A stretch of DNA of 64,000 bases from Christiangramia bathymodioli (GCA_009735695.1 SRSL01000004.1:62001-126000), one strand, 5' to 3'; shown: positions 37,543 to 48,800, counted from the stretch's first letter. Numbers and translations are program-made. The notes: generated by a model not told the origin, from the letters alone.

Positions 37543-38655
37543 ATGAAATATCAGGCTAAAAGAAAAGCATTGATTTTACTTGAAGACGGTACCATTTTCT
37601 ACGGAAAGGCCGTTGGGAACAAAGAAGGAAATGCAGCAGGTGAAGTTTGCTTCAATACCGGGATGACCGGTTACCAGGAGATTTTTACCGATCCTTCTTA
37701 CTTTGGCCAGTTAATGGTAACTACCAATGCTCATATTGGAAATTATGGAACCAATGAAGAGGAGAACGAATCTAATGGCGCCAAGATCGCTGGACTTATT
37801 TGCAAGAATTTCAGCTATACAGCCTCAAGGCCGGCTTCAGATAAGAGCCTGGAACAATTTCTTGAAGAGAACAATATCTTTGCGATTTCAGATGTAGATA
37901 CCCGTGCGCTGGTTACCTATATCCGGGAGAATGGCGCTATGAATGCTATCATTTCTACCGATGTGGATAATATCGAAGGTTTAAAAGCAAAACTTGCTGA
38001 AGTGCCAGACATGAACGGACTGGAACTGGCTTCAAAGGTTTCGGTTAAGGAACCTTATTACTTCGGAAATGAGGACGCCACCTATAAGATCGCTGCCCTG
38101 GATGTTGGAATCAAGACTAACATTCTCCGGAATCTTGCTGAGAGAGATGCTTATATCAAAGTATTTCCGTATGATGCCACTTACGAGGAAATGAAGGAAT
38201 GGAATCCTGATGGGTATTTCCTTTCAAATGGGCCTGGTGATCCGCAGCCGTTGGAGAGTGCAATTAAAGTAACCAAAACGATCATTGAGAATGATCATCC
38301 ATTATTCGGAATTTGTTTAGGTCATCAAATCATTGCTATAGCAAATGGTATCAAAACCTACAAGATGCACCACGGTCACAGGGGAATCAATCATCCTGTT
38401 AAAAACCTTATCAACGGAAAAGGTGAGATCACTTCTCAAAACCATGGATTTTCGGTTGACAAAGATGAAACCGAAGCACACTCTGATGTTGAAGTAACTC
38501 ACATTTGTTTGAATGACAATACTGTTGGAGGACTTGCCATGAAGAGCAAGAATGTATTTTCGGTACAGTATCACCCTGAGGCGAGTCCTGGACCACACGA
38601 CGCGAGTTATTTGTTCGATGAGTTTATCGATAGAATCAAATCAGTGAAGGCATAA
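37543..38655 (+). CDS. carA: Carbamoyl-phosphate synthase small (glutaminase) subunit
   Basis: The 370-residue protein is CarA, which releases ammonia from glutamine for CarB in pyrimidine and arginine synthesis. The N-terminal domain has LILEDGTIFYGKAVGN-type sequence (here ALILLEDGTIFYGKAVG) and FNTGMTGYQEIFTDPSY. The glutaminase domain has SNGPGDPQPLE, FGICLGHQIIAIANG with the nucleophilic cysteine (about residue 260) and QYHPEASPGPHDASYLF with the catalytic histidine and glutamate. carB is not adjacent. A terminator follows. Confidence 0.97.
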   Translation: MKYQAKRKALILLEDGTIFYGKAVGNKEGNAAGEVCFNTGMTGYQEIFTDPSYFGQLMVTTNAHIGNYGTNEEENESNGAKIAGLICKNFSYTASRPASDKSLEQFLEENNIFAISDVDTRALVTYIRENGAMNAIISTDVDNIEGLKAKLAEVPDMNGLELASKVSVKEPYYFGNEDATYKIAALDVGIKTNILRNLAERDAYIKVFPYDATYEEMKEWNPDGYFLSNGPGDPQPLESAIKVTKTIIENDHPLFGICLGHQIIAIANGIKTYKMHHGHRGINHPVKNLINGKGEITSQNHGFSVDKDETEAHSDVEVTHICLNDNTVGGLAMKSKNVFSVQYHPEASPGPHDASYLFDEFIDRIKSVKA

Positions 38656-38678
38656 AACCTAGTAGATAAATGAATTAG

Positions 38679-38704
38679 AAGGTCGGGTAATACCGGCCTT
38701 TTTT
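38679..38704 (+). terminator. Rho-independent terminator after carA
   Basis: AAGGTCGG pairs with CCGGCCTT (one G-U pair) around a six-base loop, followed by a run of T to 38704. It lies 24 bases after the carA stop. Confidence 0.85.
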
Positions 38705-38705
38705 A

Positions 38706-38736
38706 TTGGTTAACGGTCATAACTAAAATAAATTTG
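38706..38736 (+). promoter_or_regulatory. Promoter of the two small envelope-protein genes
   Basis: TTG at 38706-38708 and TAAATTTG at 38729-38736 match the -33 and -7 elements with a 20-base spacer. The start of transcription would be near 38743, about 50 bases before the ATG at 38794. It follows directly on the carA terminator. Confidence 0.6.
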
Positions 38737-38793
38737 TCGGCCCTCTTATAATTGCTTAGTTTCGGATTCAATTTGAAACTACCCCAATCTATC

Positions 38794-39318
38794 ATGAAAA
38801 AAATTATCCTAGGCCTTCTGCTTTTTGCAGGTTTAACGGCCAATGCCCAGTCTACACAAAACCAATTTTCGTTAAATTTTTTGATTCCATCTGCGGAATA
38901 TGAAGTGGCATTGTCCAAACTTACTTCTTTGGATCTGATGCTGGGTCTTGGTTTTGGTTACCATGAAGCTGAATATTTAGAAGAACCTGAATATGGTGTC
39001 TTTCCGCAATTTGGCGCTCAATATCGTTATTATTATAATTTCGAAAAGAGAGCTGAAAAGGGCAAAAAAGTATCCGAGAATAGTGCTAATTATATTGCCC
39101 TGGCTGCTATTCTGGGAAGTGGAGATGCGATAATAGGTGATATGGAAAACGATCTAACCGGTTTTGTAGGACCAACATGGGGTCTACAGCGAATTTATAA
39201 CAGCAATTTTAAATTAAATCTAAATCTGGGTGCCGGCTTAGGATTTAATGATCTTGGAGATACTTACTTCTCCCCACTTATCGACATCCAACTCGGATTC
39301 AAGCTAGGGAAAGAGTAA
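38794..39318 (+). CDS. Secreted, probably outer-membrane-associated protein of unknown function
   Basis: ATG 38794 is chosen because it starts a signal peptide (MKKIILGLLLFAGLTANAQ). The 174-residue protein has aromatic, alternating beta-strand patterns (FSLNFLIPSAEYEVALSKL, VFPQFGAQYRYYYNFEKRA, KLNLNLGAGLGFNDLGDTYF) and ends IDIQLGFKLGKE, like small beta-barrels. No named family was recognised. Its stop is directly followed by the GTG start of the next secreted protein, so the two are coupled. Confidence 0.75.
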   Translation: MKKIILGLLLFAGLTANAQSTQNQFSLNFLIPSAEYEVALSKLTSLDLMLGLGFGYHEAEYLEEPEYGVFPQFGAQYRYYYNFEKRAEKGKKVSENSANYIALAAILGSGDAIIGDMENDLTGFVGPTWGLQRIYNSNFKLNLNLGAGLGFNDLGDTYFSPLIDIQLGFKLGKE

Positions 39319-39978
39319 GTGGTGCGTTTAGCAATTTTCCTCGTCCTGCTTTTAAGTTCATTTTTGAGCCATGCTCAATTTCAGCCCAGGCTATATACCG
39401 GTGGGAAAATTTTTTATAATAAAGGATTCGAATCTAATTTGTACGGAGCTTTTGATGCAGGCGCAGAGGTGTTCCGGTTTAAATTTCTGGCTCCTGAAGT
39501 TGGTGTTAGCTATTTCGCCGGGCGGCCTAATGAACGTGAGGTACTGAATTTCGATTCCAATCCTCCCCAGGGAACTGCGAGGTATGACGGCAGGTTTAAT
39601 TCATTTAATTTATCTATCGCTCCAAAACTGATCTTCGGTAATGCAGAGGCTGCTGTGGTGATCGTGCCGGAATATAACTTTGGAAACATGAAAGTTTATG
39701 AGCGATCCTTTCAGCGAGCTGGCGATCGTTATGAGCTTCGGGAGAATATCAGCGAATCTTCAAATCATCAGTTCTGGACCTTTTCGGCCGGAGTTGAAGG
39801 AGACTTTTTCAGCCTGGAGCATATAAATTTCAGTTTGTTATTGACCTATACCACTTTAAATTCAGAAAAAGCCTTTGAGGATCTTCAATTTTCAGAATCT
39901 GATGATAATTATTCCGAAGCTAGCAACAGCGGTTTAGGAATCACATTTCGGGTGTATTTCGATATTTTCAAAAATTAG
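39319..39978 (+). CDS. Predicted outer-membrane beta-barrel protein of unknown function
   Basis: The start is GTG 39319 (or GTG 39322); no ATG precedes the signal peptide (RLAIFLVLLLSSFLSHAQ). The 219-residue protein has amphipathic beta patterns (LYTGGKIFYNKGFESNLYGA, FNLSIAPKLIFGNAEAAVVI, LGITFRVYFDIFKN at the end). It follows the preceding secreted protein without a gap and probably shares its promoter at 38706. Function unknown. Confidence 0.72.
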   Translation: MVRLAIFLVLLLSSFLSHAQFQPRLYTGGKIFYNKGFESNLYGAFDAGAEVFRFKFLAPEVGVSYFAGRPNEREVLNFDSNPPQGTARYDGRFNSFNLSIAPKLIFGNAEAAVVIVPEYNFGNMKVYERSFQRAGDRYELRENISESSNHQFWTFSAGVEGDFFSLEHINFSLLLTYTTLNSEKAFEDLQFSESDDNYSEASNSGLGITFRVYFDIFKN

Positions 39979-40110
39979 GGTTTTCTTCTATTTCATTTTT
40001 CCGAAAACGTTTGAGGTTGATTATTAGTTATAAATGCCTTAAAACTCGCGTGAACACTGGCTTTTTAAAAGCTGTATTTGTATCTTGCAGCTGTTCAATT
40101 AACTAATTAA

Positions 40111-41409
<1,299 letters not shown>

Positions 41410-41436
41410 TAATTCGTTCTATTTTATGATTTTATT

Positions 41437-41464
41437 AATAGCCTCTTCATCTGAAGGGGCTATT
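41437..41464 (+). terminator. Rho-independent terminator after eno
   Basis: AATAGCCTCTTC pairs with GAAGGGGCTATT (one G-U pair) around a four-base loop and is followed by TTGTTTTT. It lies 27 bases after the eno stop. Confidence 0.85.
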
Positions 41465-41573
41465 TTGTTTTTAATTATTTTGAATATGGCTTATATTAAC
41501 AATCATTTAATGAAAATAAATGGCTGAAAGCTCCCTTAATTCTTAACTTCAGTCAGAAACCAATCAAGCTAAA

Positions 41574-43118
41574 TTGAAAACTAATTTCCTGTTCGTAGCA
41601 GCTGAAAATGATGCGATCCCCCGGTGCAAAGCTGGAGGAATGGGCGACGTGGTTAGGGATGTTCCAAGGCAGATCGCAACGCGAGGAGATCGCGTTTCGG
41701 TAGTAACCCCTTCCTATTCCAGAATTCACCTGGATGGACAGAAGATCGCCGATGTAAAATTCATCTTCAGGGGAACTCCACAGCAGGCTGAAGTTTACCG
41801 TATTCCAGGCAAAAAGGAACTTGAAGGTATCACTCATTACGTGATACATCATCCCGAGATCAAATCTGGTGATATCGCCCATATTTATTTTAACGATCCG
41901 GATCAGCCATTTTTTACCGATGCCAGCATTTTTTCTCTTTTTTGCACAGCCGTTTCGGCTGCCATTCGTGAAGGCATTTTTGGGAAGCTCGAAATTGTGC
42001 ATTTACACGACTGGCATATGAGCATGATGCTTTTCCTTAGAGAATTCAATCCACGCTTTAGTAATCTAAAAAAATTACGGTTCGTATATTCCATTCATAA
42101 CCTGGCGATACAGGGGATTAGGCCCTTTGAAAATAATCACTCGTCGGTAAATGCTTTTTTTCCGGATATAAGCTATGATCGGGAAAAGTTGTACGATCAC
42201 AGGTATCCAGATTGTATCAATCTCATGGCTGTTGGTATAAGGCTGGCAGATGCCGTTCATACTGTGTCGCCATCATATAAAGAAGATATTCAGAAGGAAA
42301 GTGACCCACCCCATTTTATAGGGGGAGAAGGCCTGGAAGAGGATCTTAAAAAGGCAAACCAGGAAAAACGTCTTTTCGGTATTCTGAACGGTGCGAATTA
42401 TGCCAATATCAACCAAGTTGAAAAAGGAATTCTTTTGAGGCAATGCGTGCGAAGGCTGTTCCGCTGGTTGCAGGAGGAGAAAAAAGATTATAAGGCACAT
42501 TATCTCGCACATACCGGTGAAAAGATTACCCGGTTCCAGGAGAATAAACCAGATTTCATCTGTACCAGTGTTGCCAGGCTTACCGAACAAAAATTTTATT
42601 TCTTCAGAAATAACCCGGATTTACTGGATAAACTAATCGCCAAATTAACCGAAGTTAACGGGGTTTATATTCTGCTGGGTACCGGCGCTCCGGAATATGA
42701 AAGTATTTTCAGGGAAGCCAGTTATCGCCTGAAGAATTTCATCTTTATCAACGCCCAGTCTGAAAGCATTATCGATATGCTATACCAGGAATCGAATTTG
42801 TACCTGATGCCAAGCCTTTTCGAACCTTGTGGGATTAGTCAGATGCTCGCGATGCGGAATGGTCAGCCCTGCCTGGTTCATCACACCGGCGGTTTAAAAG
42901 ATACGGTAATACACGGAAAGACCGGCTTCAGCTTTTTAGGTGAAACCATAGAACAAAAGGAAGCTGACTTTATTAAGGTATTTTCAGAAACCGTAGATCT
43001 TTTCTTTAATGATAAAAAGGAATGGAAGAAAATATGCGCGGCTGCAAAACGCCAGCGATTTACATGGGAGAAATCGGTAGACGAATATTATGATCATCTG
43101 TATCAGCTTTCAGATTAG
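41574..43118 (+). CDS. glgA: Glycogen/starch synthase family glycosyltransferase (GT5, GlgA-like)
   Basis: The 514-residue protein has the GT5 N-terminal glucosyl-donor loop as KAGGMGDVVRDVP (about residues 19-31), HLHDWHMSMMLF, FVYSIHNLAIQG, the ILNGANYANI region in place of the usual NGID, SVARLTEQKFYFF, and the C-terminal EPCGISQMLAMRNGQP with HHTGGLKDTV (about 417-445). It would build alpha-1,4-glucan from a nucleotide sugar. Some sites deviate from textbook GlgA (K-A-G-G instead of K-T-G-G), and no glgB or glgC is nearby. The start is TTG 41574. No terminator was seen after it. Confidence 0.82.
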   Translation: MKTNFLFVAAENDAIPRCKAGGMGDVVRDVPRQIATRGDRVSVVTPSYSRIHLDGQKIADVKFIFRGTPQQAEVYRIPGKKELEGITHYVIHHPEIKSGDIAHIYFNDPDQPFFTDASIFSLFCTAVSAAIREGIFGKLEIVHLHDWHMSMMLFLREFNPRFSNLKKLRFVYSIHNLAIQGIRPFENNHSSVNAFFPDISYDREKLYDHRYPDCINLMAVGIRLADAVHTVSPSYKEDIQKESDPPHFIGGEGLEEDLKKANQEKRLFGILNGANYANINQVEKGILLRQCVRRLFRWLQEEKKDYKAHYLAHTGEKITRFQENKPDFICTSVARLTEQKFYFFRNNPDLLDKLIAKLTEVNGVYILLGTGAPEYESIFREASYRLKNFIFINAQSESIIDMLYQESNLYLMPSLFEPCGISQMLAMRNGQPCLVHHTGGLKDTVIHGKTGFSFLGETIEQKEADFIKVFSETVDLFFNDKKEWKKICAAAKRQRFTWEKSVDEYYDHLYQLSD

Positions 43119-43300
43119 GAATTTTAAGCCTGATTTTGTTGGATTAGGTAGGAGTTCCGGATTCTAATTTTTCAGATATTCTGGATATAAATCCTAAAAC
43201 AGGTTCAAAAGAAGGTCACATTAAAGTTAAAATTCCCGAAAAGCGAATAAAATAGGGCTATTTCTGAAATTTCCTTAGGCTGCTTAAAATTATTTTAACA

Positions 43301-43318
43301 CTAAATTTCGTAATTTAG
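43301..43318. promoter_or_regulatory. Perfect inverted repeat upstream of gltA
   Basis: CTAAATT and AATTTAG flank TCGT, a perfect seven-base inverted repeat 42 bases before the gltA ATG. Its right arm overlaps TAATTTAG (43311-43318), a one-mismatch -7 box. It may be an operator that overlaps the gltA promoter. Confidence 0.4.
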
Positions 43319-43360
43319 CAATCCTTAAAAAATAATTACTAAAAAAGAAGAATATATAAT

Positions 43361-44644
43361 ATGTCTAAAACAGCAACACTCGAATTTGACGGAAAGAAAT
43401 ATGAGTTTCCCGTTACCGTGGGGACCGAGAATGAAATAGGGATAGATATCAAAAAACTGCGTGGAGAAGCAGGGCTTATAACGCTAGATCCCGGATATAA
43501 AAATACTGGAAGCTGCGAGAGTGCGATCACATTTTTAGACGGAGAGAAGGGTATCTTAAGATATCGTGGTTATGCTATTGAAGACCTGGCTGAAAAAGCC
43601 GATTTTCTTGAAGTAGCATATCTTTTGATTTTTGGAGAATTGCCAACCAAGGAGCAACTTAATAAATTTACCAACGATATTAAGGAGCAGTCACATGTAG
43701 ATGAGGAGATGAAAAAGATCCTTGACGGATTCCCAAAATCGGCTCATCCAATGGGAGTGCTTGCTTCGTTAACCAGTGCGCTTATCGCTTTTAATCCTTC
43801 CTCAGTTGATGTTTCATCAGAAGAGGATATGTATAAGGCCATTGTGAAGATTCTTGGTAAATTCCCTGTTCTTGCTGCATGGACTTTAAGAAAGAAGAAC
43901 AGCCTTCCGCTAAATTATGGAGACGAAGATCTTGGTTATGTAGAGAATCTTCATAAAATGATGTTCGAAAAACCGAACAAAACCTACAAAGTAGATAAAG
44001 CGGTGATCGACGCGCTTGATAAATTATTGATCCTTCACGCCGATCATGAGCAAAACTGTTCTACTTCAACCGTAAGAATGGTTGGATCTTCTCATGCCGG
44101 TTTGTTCGCATCGCTTTCTGCCGGTATTTCTGCGCTTTGGGGACCACTTCACGGAGGTGCTAACCAGGCGGTGATCGAAATGCTGGAAAGAATCAAGGAA
44201 GATGGAGGTGATACTCACAAATTCATGCAAAAGGCGAAAGACAAGGAAGATCCTTTCCGTTTAATGGGCTTTGGTCACCGAGTGTACAAGAACTTCGATC
44301 CGCGTGCTAAGATCATCAAGAAATCTGCAGACGAGGTATTAGGTCAGCTTGGAATTGAAGATCCTGTTCTTGATATCGCTAAAGGACTTGAAAAAGAAGC
44401 GCTGGAAGACGATTATTTCGTAAAAAGAAAGCTGTATCCAAACGTTGACTTCTACTCTGGAATCATCTACAGAGCCCTTGGAATCCCTGTTGAAATGTTC
44501 ACCGTAATGTTTGCATTAGGTAGACTTCCGGGTTGGATCGCTCAGTGGAGAGAAATGAGGCTGAAGAAAGAGCCAATTGGTCGTCCAAGACAGATCTATG
44601 TTGGTGAGAATCACAGAGAGTTTAAGGCGCTTGGAAGCAGATAG
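43361..44644 (+). CDS. gltA: Citrate synthase
   Basis: The 427-residue protein joins acetyl-CoA and oxaloacetate in the citric-acid cycle. It has the type II GltA start (TATLEFDGKKYEFPVTVGTE, IDIKKLRGEAGLITLDPGYK), LHADHEQNCSTSTVRMVGSS, WGPLHGGANQAVIEML and MGFGHRVYKNFDPRAKI with the catalytic histidines, and VDFYSGIIYRALGIPVEMFT with the aspartate. Length fits the hexameric, NADH-sensitive bacterial group. A single gene with a terminator after it; a palindrome overlaps its likely promoter. Confidence 0.97.
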   Translation: MSKTATLEFDGKKYEFPVTVGTENEIGIDIKKLRGEAGLITLDPGYKNTGSCESAITFLDGEKGILRYRGYAIEDLAEKADFLEVAYLLIFGELPTKEQLNKFTNDIKEQSHVDEEMKKILDGFPKSAHPMGVLASLTSALIAFNPSSVDVSSEEDMYKAIVKILGKFPVLAAWTLRKKNSLPLNYGDEDLGYVENLHKMMFEKPNKTYKVDKAVIDALDKLLILHADHEQNCSTSTVRMVGSSHAGLFASLSAGISALWGPLHGGANQAVIEMLERIKEDGGDTHKFMQKAKDKEDPFRLMGFGHRVYKNFDPRAKIIKKSADEVLGQLGIEDPVLDIAKGLEKEALEDDYFVKRKLYPNVDFYSGIIYRALGIPVEMFTVMFALGRLPGWIAQWREMRLKKEPIGRPRQIYVGENHREFKALGSR

Positions 44645-44666
44645 TTTCTAACATAAAGTAATATTA

Positions 44667-44698
44667 AAAAAGCTCCATAGAACTATGGGGCTTTTTTT
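44667..44698 (+). terminator. Rho-independent terminator after gltA
   Basis: AAAAAGCTCCATAG faces CTATGGGGCTTTTT (one G-U pair); the innermost bases must open to form the loop. A T run follows to 44698. It lies 22 bases after the gltA stop. Confidence 0.88.
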
Positions 44699-44837
44699 AT
44701 GCTGCTTTCTGAATGTTACCATTTAATTGGAAACATTTTAATATCAGGCTTATAGGTCATAAAAAATTGGCTGAATTGCATTTCAGTTTGTAACTTTAAG
44801 ACAATCAGTATTTTATGGTTAATTAACAAGATGAAGT

Positions 44838-45854
44838 ATGAAGGATTTGAATCCATCAGGAGTTTTTAAAGGGGTGCATGATATCCAGGTCGAGGAGCGC
44901 CAGTCACCTGGTTTAGATAGTAATAGTATCATTATCCAGGTAGAAAAAGCAGGAATTTGCGGAACAGATCTGCATATTTATCATGAAGGTCTTGTACCTC
45001 CGGGATCTGTGCTGGGTCATGAATTTTGTGGAGGAATAATTGAAATAGGTAATGAAGTAAAAGGCTTTAAAAAAGGGGAACGGGTTGTGGTAAACCCTAT
45101 GATCAACGGTACAGGACTAGGTTTGAGTCCGGGTGGCTTTGCTCGTTATGTGAAGATCGAAAATCCTGTAAAGAATTCTAATATATTTACAATTCCAGAT
45201 AGTATTACCAGTGAAAAGGGTGCTCTTATCGAACCTTTTAGCGTAGGACTGGCGGGGGTAAATATAACTAAATTGGAAAAAGAAGATTCCATTCTCGTTG
45301 CGGGCTGTGGAACCATTGGGCTGGTAACCATAGCGGCTCTTAAAAGCAAAGGCTATCAGCAAATTATCGCTTCAGATATTAGCGAAATAAGGTTGGAGCT
45401 GGCCAAAAACCTGGGTGCCAAATTCCTTTTCAATCCATCTAAAAATGGAGATCTTGCTGAAATGATCGCCAAAAACTTCGGAGAAGTAGATTCCCTGAAT
45501 TATTCAGGAAAACTTCCGAAGTTGAACGCGGTTTTTGAATGTTCCGGAGTCGGCCCGGTTTTCAGGCAGATGCTGGACCTCCTGGCACCAGATGGAAAAA
45601 TGACCGTTCTGGCTATCTATGGGAAGGAGCTCGAAATGGACCCGAATTCTATAGTGTACAAGCGAATTAACTTAAAAGGCTCTTTGTTTTATACGTCTGA
45701 GGATTTTCTCGAAGCTATAGAATTAACTCAATCGGGAAAAGTTGATCTAACCCCAATTATCTCTCATCAATTTCCCTTGGAGGATTTACCTAAAGCCTTC
45801 GAAATTCAGGCGGATAGCAGTAAATCGGTGAAAGTGATCGTTGCAAGTAATTAG
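44838..45854 (+). CDS. Zinc-type alcohol/polyol dehydrogenase (MDR family, butanediol-dehydrogenase-like)
   Basis: The 338-residue protein has the catalytic zinc site (AGICGTDLHIYHEG, Cys41; GHEFCGGIIEIGNEV, His61 and Glu62) and a Rossmann fold (LVAGCGTIGLVTIAALKSKG, about residues 153-173), with LIEPFSVGLAGV between. It would oxidise an alcohol or polyol with NAD(P). The four-cysteine structural zinc loop of many relatives is missing: residues ~84-105 read VVNPMINGTGLGLSPGGFAR with no cysteine. Substrate unknown. It converges on the GT2-GH gene with 21 bases between. A weak promoter (TTG 44767, TAACTTTA 44791) lies upstream. Confidence 0.85.
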   Translation: MKDLNPSGVFKGVHDIQVEERQSPGLDSNSIIIQVEKAGICGTDLHIYHEGLVPPGSVLGHEFCGGIIEIGNEVKGFKKGERVVVNPMINGTGLGLSPGGFARYVKIENPVKNSNIFTIPDSITSEKGALIEPFSVGLAGVNITKLEKEDSILVAGCGTIGLVTIAALKSKGYQQIIASDISEIRLELAKNLGAKFLFNPSKNGDLAEMIAKNFGEVDSLNYSGKLPKLNAVFECSGVGPVFRQMLDLLAPDGKMTVLAIYGKELEMDPNSIVYKRINLKGSLFYTSEDFLEAIELTQSGKVDLTPIISHQFPLEDLPKAFEIQADSSKSVKVIVASN

Positions 45855-45875
45855 ATCTTCGAGCTGCTAGAAAAC

Positions 45876-48800
45876 CTATTTTTCCAAAGGTATATGCAGG
45901 CTGGAAAAGGTTCTATACACATGATCTTTTCCAGGTGGTATCACGGTTAAAAGAAGTTGATACCTGAAATAATCCTCTGGTATCTTAACTTTTATACTCG
46001 TTCCATGACCAAGTACTTTTAAGGCCAGTGGGTTTCCAAAAATATCAGTCTTTATGAGGCTCCATTCGAATTTATAAGAATCTGGAATTTTGTTCCCGGT
46101 ATGCCATTTATCTTTTTCAAAAATATATGCGTGATAATCTGGTTTTTCACCTGCAATAAGGGGAATGGCAGGTCTCAGTATTCTTATTGGAGAACTAAGA
46201 GAACGCGTCTCATTATTTTTCCAGAAGGAACTGGCTTTGAAAAAATCGGTTTTTCTTCTACCTTCAAAATCCAGTAGCCCGTCATAGCTCAGGCGATTAC
46301 TTTTTCTTTCATCCTGCCAGTTTTCAAAGATCAGCTGTGATTTATCAATTTCATCTGGAAGGTCTTCTAAAAGTTTTACTGGAACAGAGCTGAGAAGAAA
46401 TGGGATATTCTTGTTCTCACCAATCTCTTTTAGCTGTTCAGGATCCTGATTTTCATTTAAGATCAGTCCGTAGCTATCTATCGGTAAAATAGGATCGATC
46501 TCGTTTATAAGATTTGAGGTTCCCGAAGACATTTTTAGATTCAGAATAACAGGTAATTGAGGGTATTTCGATCGCACTTCCCCAAGTGTAGACTGCAGCC
46601 AATTTAGATAGGCATCACGCTGGGCAAATAAAAGCGGTTTATTGAAGCGATCTTCCAGTTGAAAGTCGAAAGAAATAGCAGTTAGATTTTGGTACGCTAT
46701 CAGGTCTTCTAATTTTTCCAACATTTCCTGTCTTAACTCTCTTAATTCTGAATCATCTGAAAGGAAATTTATTTCATTAGGCACACCGAATTGATAAATT
46801 ACATTTAAACCTTCTTTTTCTGAATATTTTAAAATATTGTAATCATATATATTTCCGCCGGTAAACTGTATAGTATTTACTCCGAGTTGTTTCATTAGAT
46901 CCAGGTCCTTTTTAAAGGTTTCCCTGCTTACTACATAATAGTTATCTCTCCAGTCCAAACCTTTTTTATACTGAATGCCTTTGAGAGAATCAGTAGATAT
47001 CGGTAATCTGGCTATGTTCGAATCCAAATTATTCAGCTTGTTATGCAAAGGATATCCCTGCTGGAAGGATTTGAAAATTCCGATGGAATCTGTGGTCCAG
47101 TCTATATATTCATCCTTATAAAACTTATTGGCCGGAATGTTGTTATCGTAGGCGCTATTGAACATGACTACGGCTGAAATTTCCTCAAAATCTTTTTTCA
47201 TTTGCTCTGCTGCCTCCTTGAGCCACTCTGTTTGATTCCCCTTGATGTTCACAGAACCAAATTCGGCGAGCATGACCGGTTTGCGCGTAAACCAGAAAAA
47301 TTTGTCATGGAAACTCTGGTACAGCTCTTTAAATGAATGGTATTGGCCATCATCATTTAATGGCCCGTAATTGAGAAGGGTGACCCCGAGCCAATCCACA
47401 TAATCATCACCTGGATAAAACTTACTAATACCTTCGGCCTTCCATGGGTTCCAAACCAGCATGACTCTTTGTGCGTTTTCCTCATTGAAAATTCGATGGA
47501 CTCGTTTCCAGGCTGCTTTGAATTGTTCTGGGAATTCAGGAGTGTTCTTTGCCCAGGGATATTGTGGATTGTCAAATTCATGAGCAAACCGAAGAAAAAC
47601 AGGTCGGTCGTATCGGGCCAGACTCCTGGCGAATTGCCTGATGTATGCATCGTAATTTCCTGCAGCCACGGAACCGAGTATATTGGTCTCTTCAGGATCT
47701 GAAGACCAGGGCTCCCAGGTAATAAGTGGTAGGGCATTTAATTCGGAAATAGAGTCCAATAATTTGACTGGGAGTTGAGCTCCATTTTTTTCCTGCCAGC
47801 CTACATAAAAAGAGACAATGTCGAAATCCACATTTTGATCTATCTCTATACTGGCGATTCTGGACACATCAACCAGGCCGGTGTCCCTGGGAGGATGGTA
47901 GATGCCCAGAAAGGAGCTATTTTCCTTTTCAACATAGGATGGATATACATCTTTCCATCTCATAAAGTCATGCATTTGTTTGAATCCCAGGGCAAAGATC
48001 ACTGCAACGAATAATAAAGGCAAAGCCAGGCGCCTGGTTAGGTTAAATAAACCATTTGCCAGATTAAAAGAACCTTTCCTTAAGCTTTGAAGGGATCTTA
48101 AGGTTTCTTTTTTCAGGTTTTCCTTCAGGATATTGTTCTGGTTAGTGGTTTTGATCGCCAGGTATATTCCGAAGAACATGATAATGGCATTAAACATAGC
48201 AAATCCTGCCATCACGATGGAAAAAGGTGTTAAGTCCCTGCGTAACCCAATAATTATCGCAATTATTGAGAGAATGGCAATACTAAAATTAGGAATGATG
48301 ATCTTTAGGTTGGTAGCAAATTCATTTTCCTTGGGAGTAGGAAGGTATGGGATCTTCCTGTCAATTAAAGTATAAAAAAGTCCGAGGATATAGATCCACC
48401 AGGTATTGATCTGCAGCAAACCTCCCATTACATGAAAGCCCCGCTCTTTTTTGTCTATCACCCATTTTTGAATATAGGTTCTAATAAGCAGGGAGCTAAT
48501 AATCACCGGTAATAGAACCAATGCAAAATCGATCACATTTCCATTCCATGGGGTGGTAGAAAACAACAGAGATATTATGGGAATAAGGAAATTTATAAGG
48601 CAAATAACTCCGCTGAGGTAGTGTAATGGCAGTACTGCGAAATGAATTTTCTGCCGAACGGTAAAATTCTTAAAAAGTTTAGGGTATACTTTAAATAACA
48701 GGTCAAAAGTACCCCTGGACCATTTTAATTGCTGTTTGAAATAGCTGGTAAGGTTTGAAGGTGCCAGCCCTTGCGCGAGTATCTTCGGAACATACACAGC

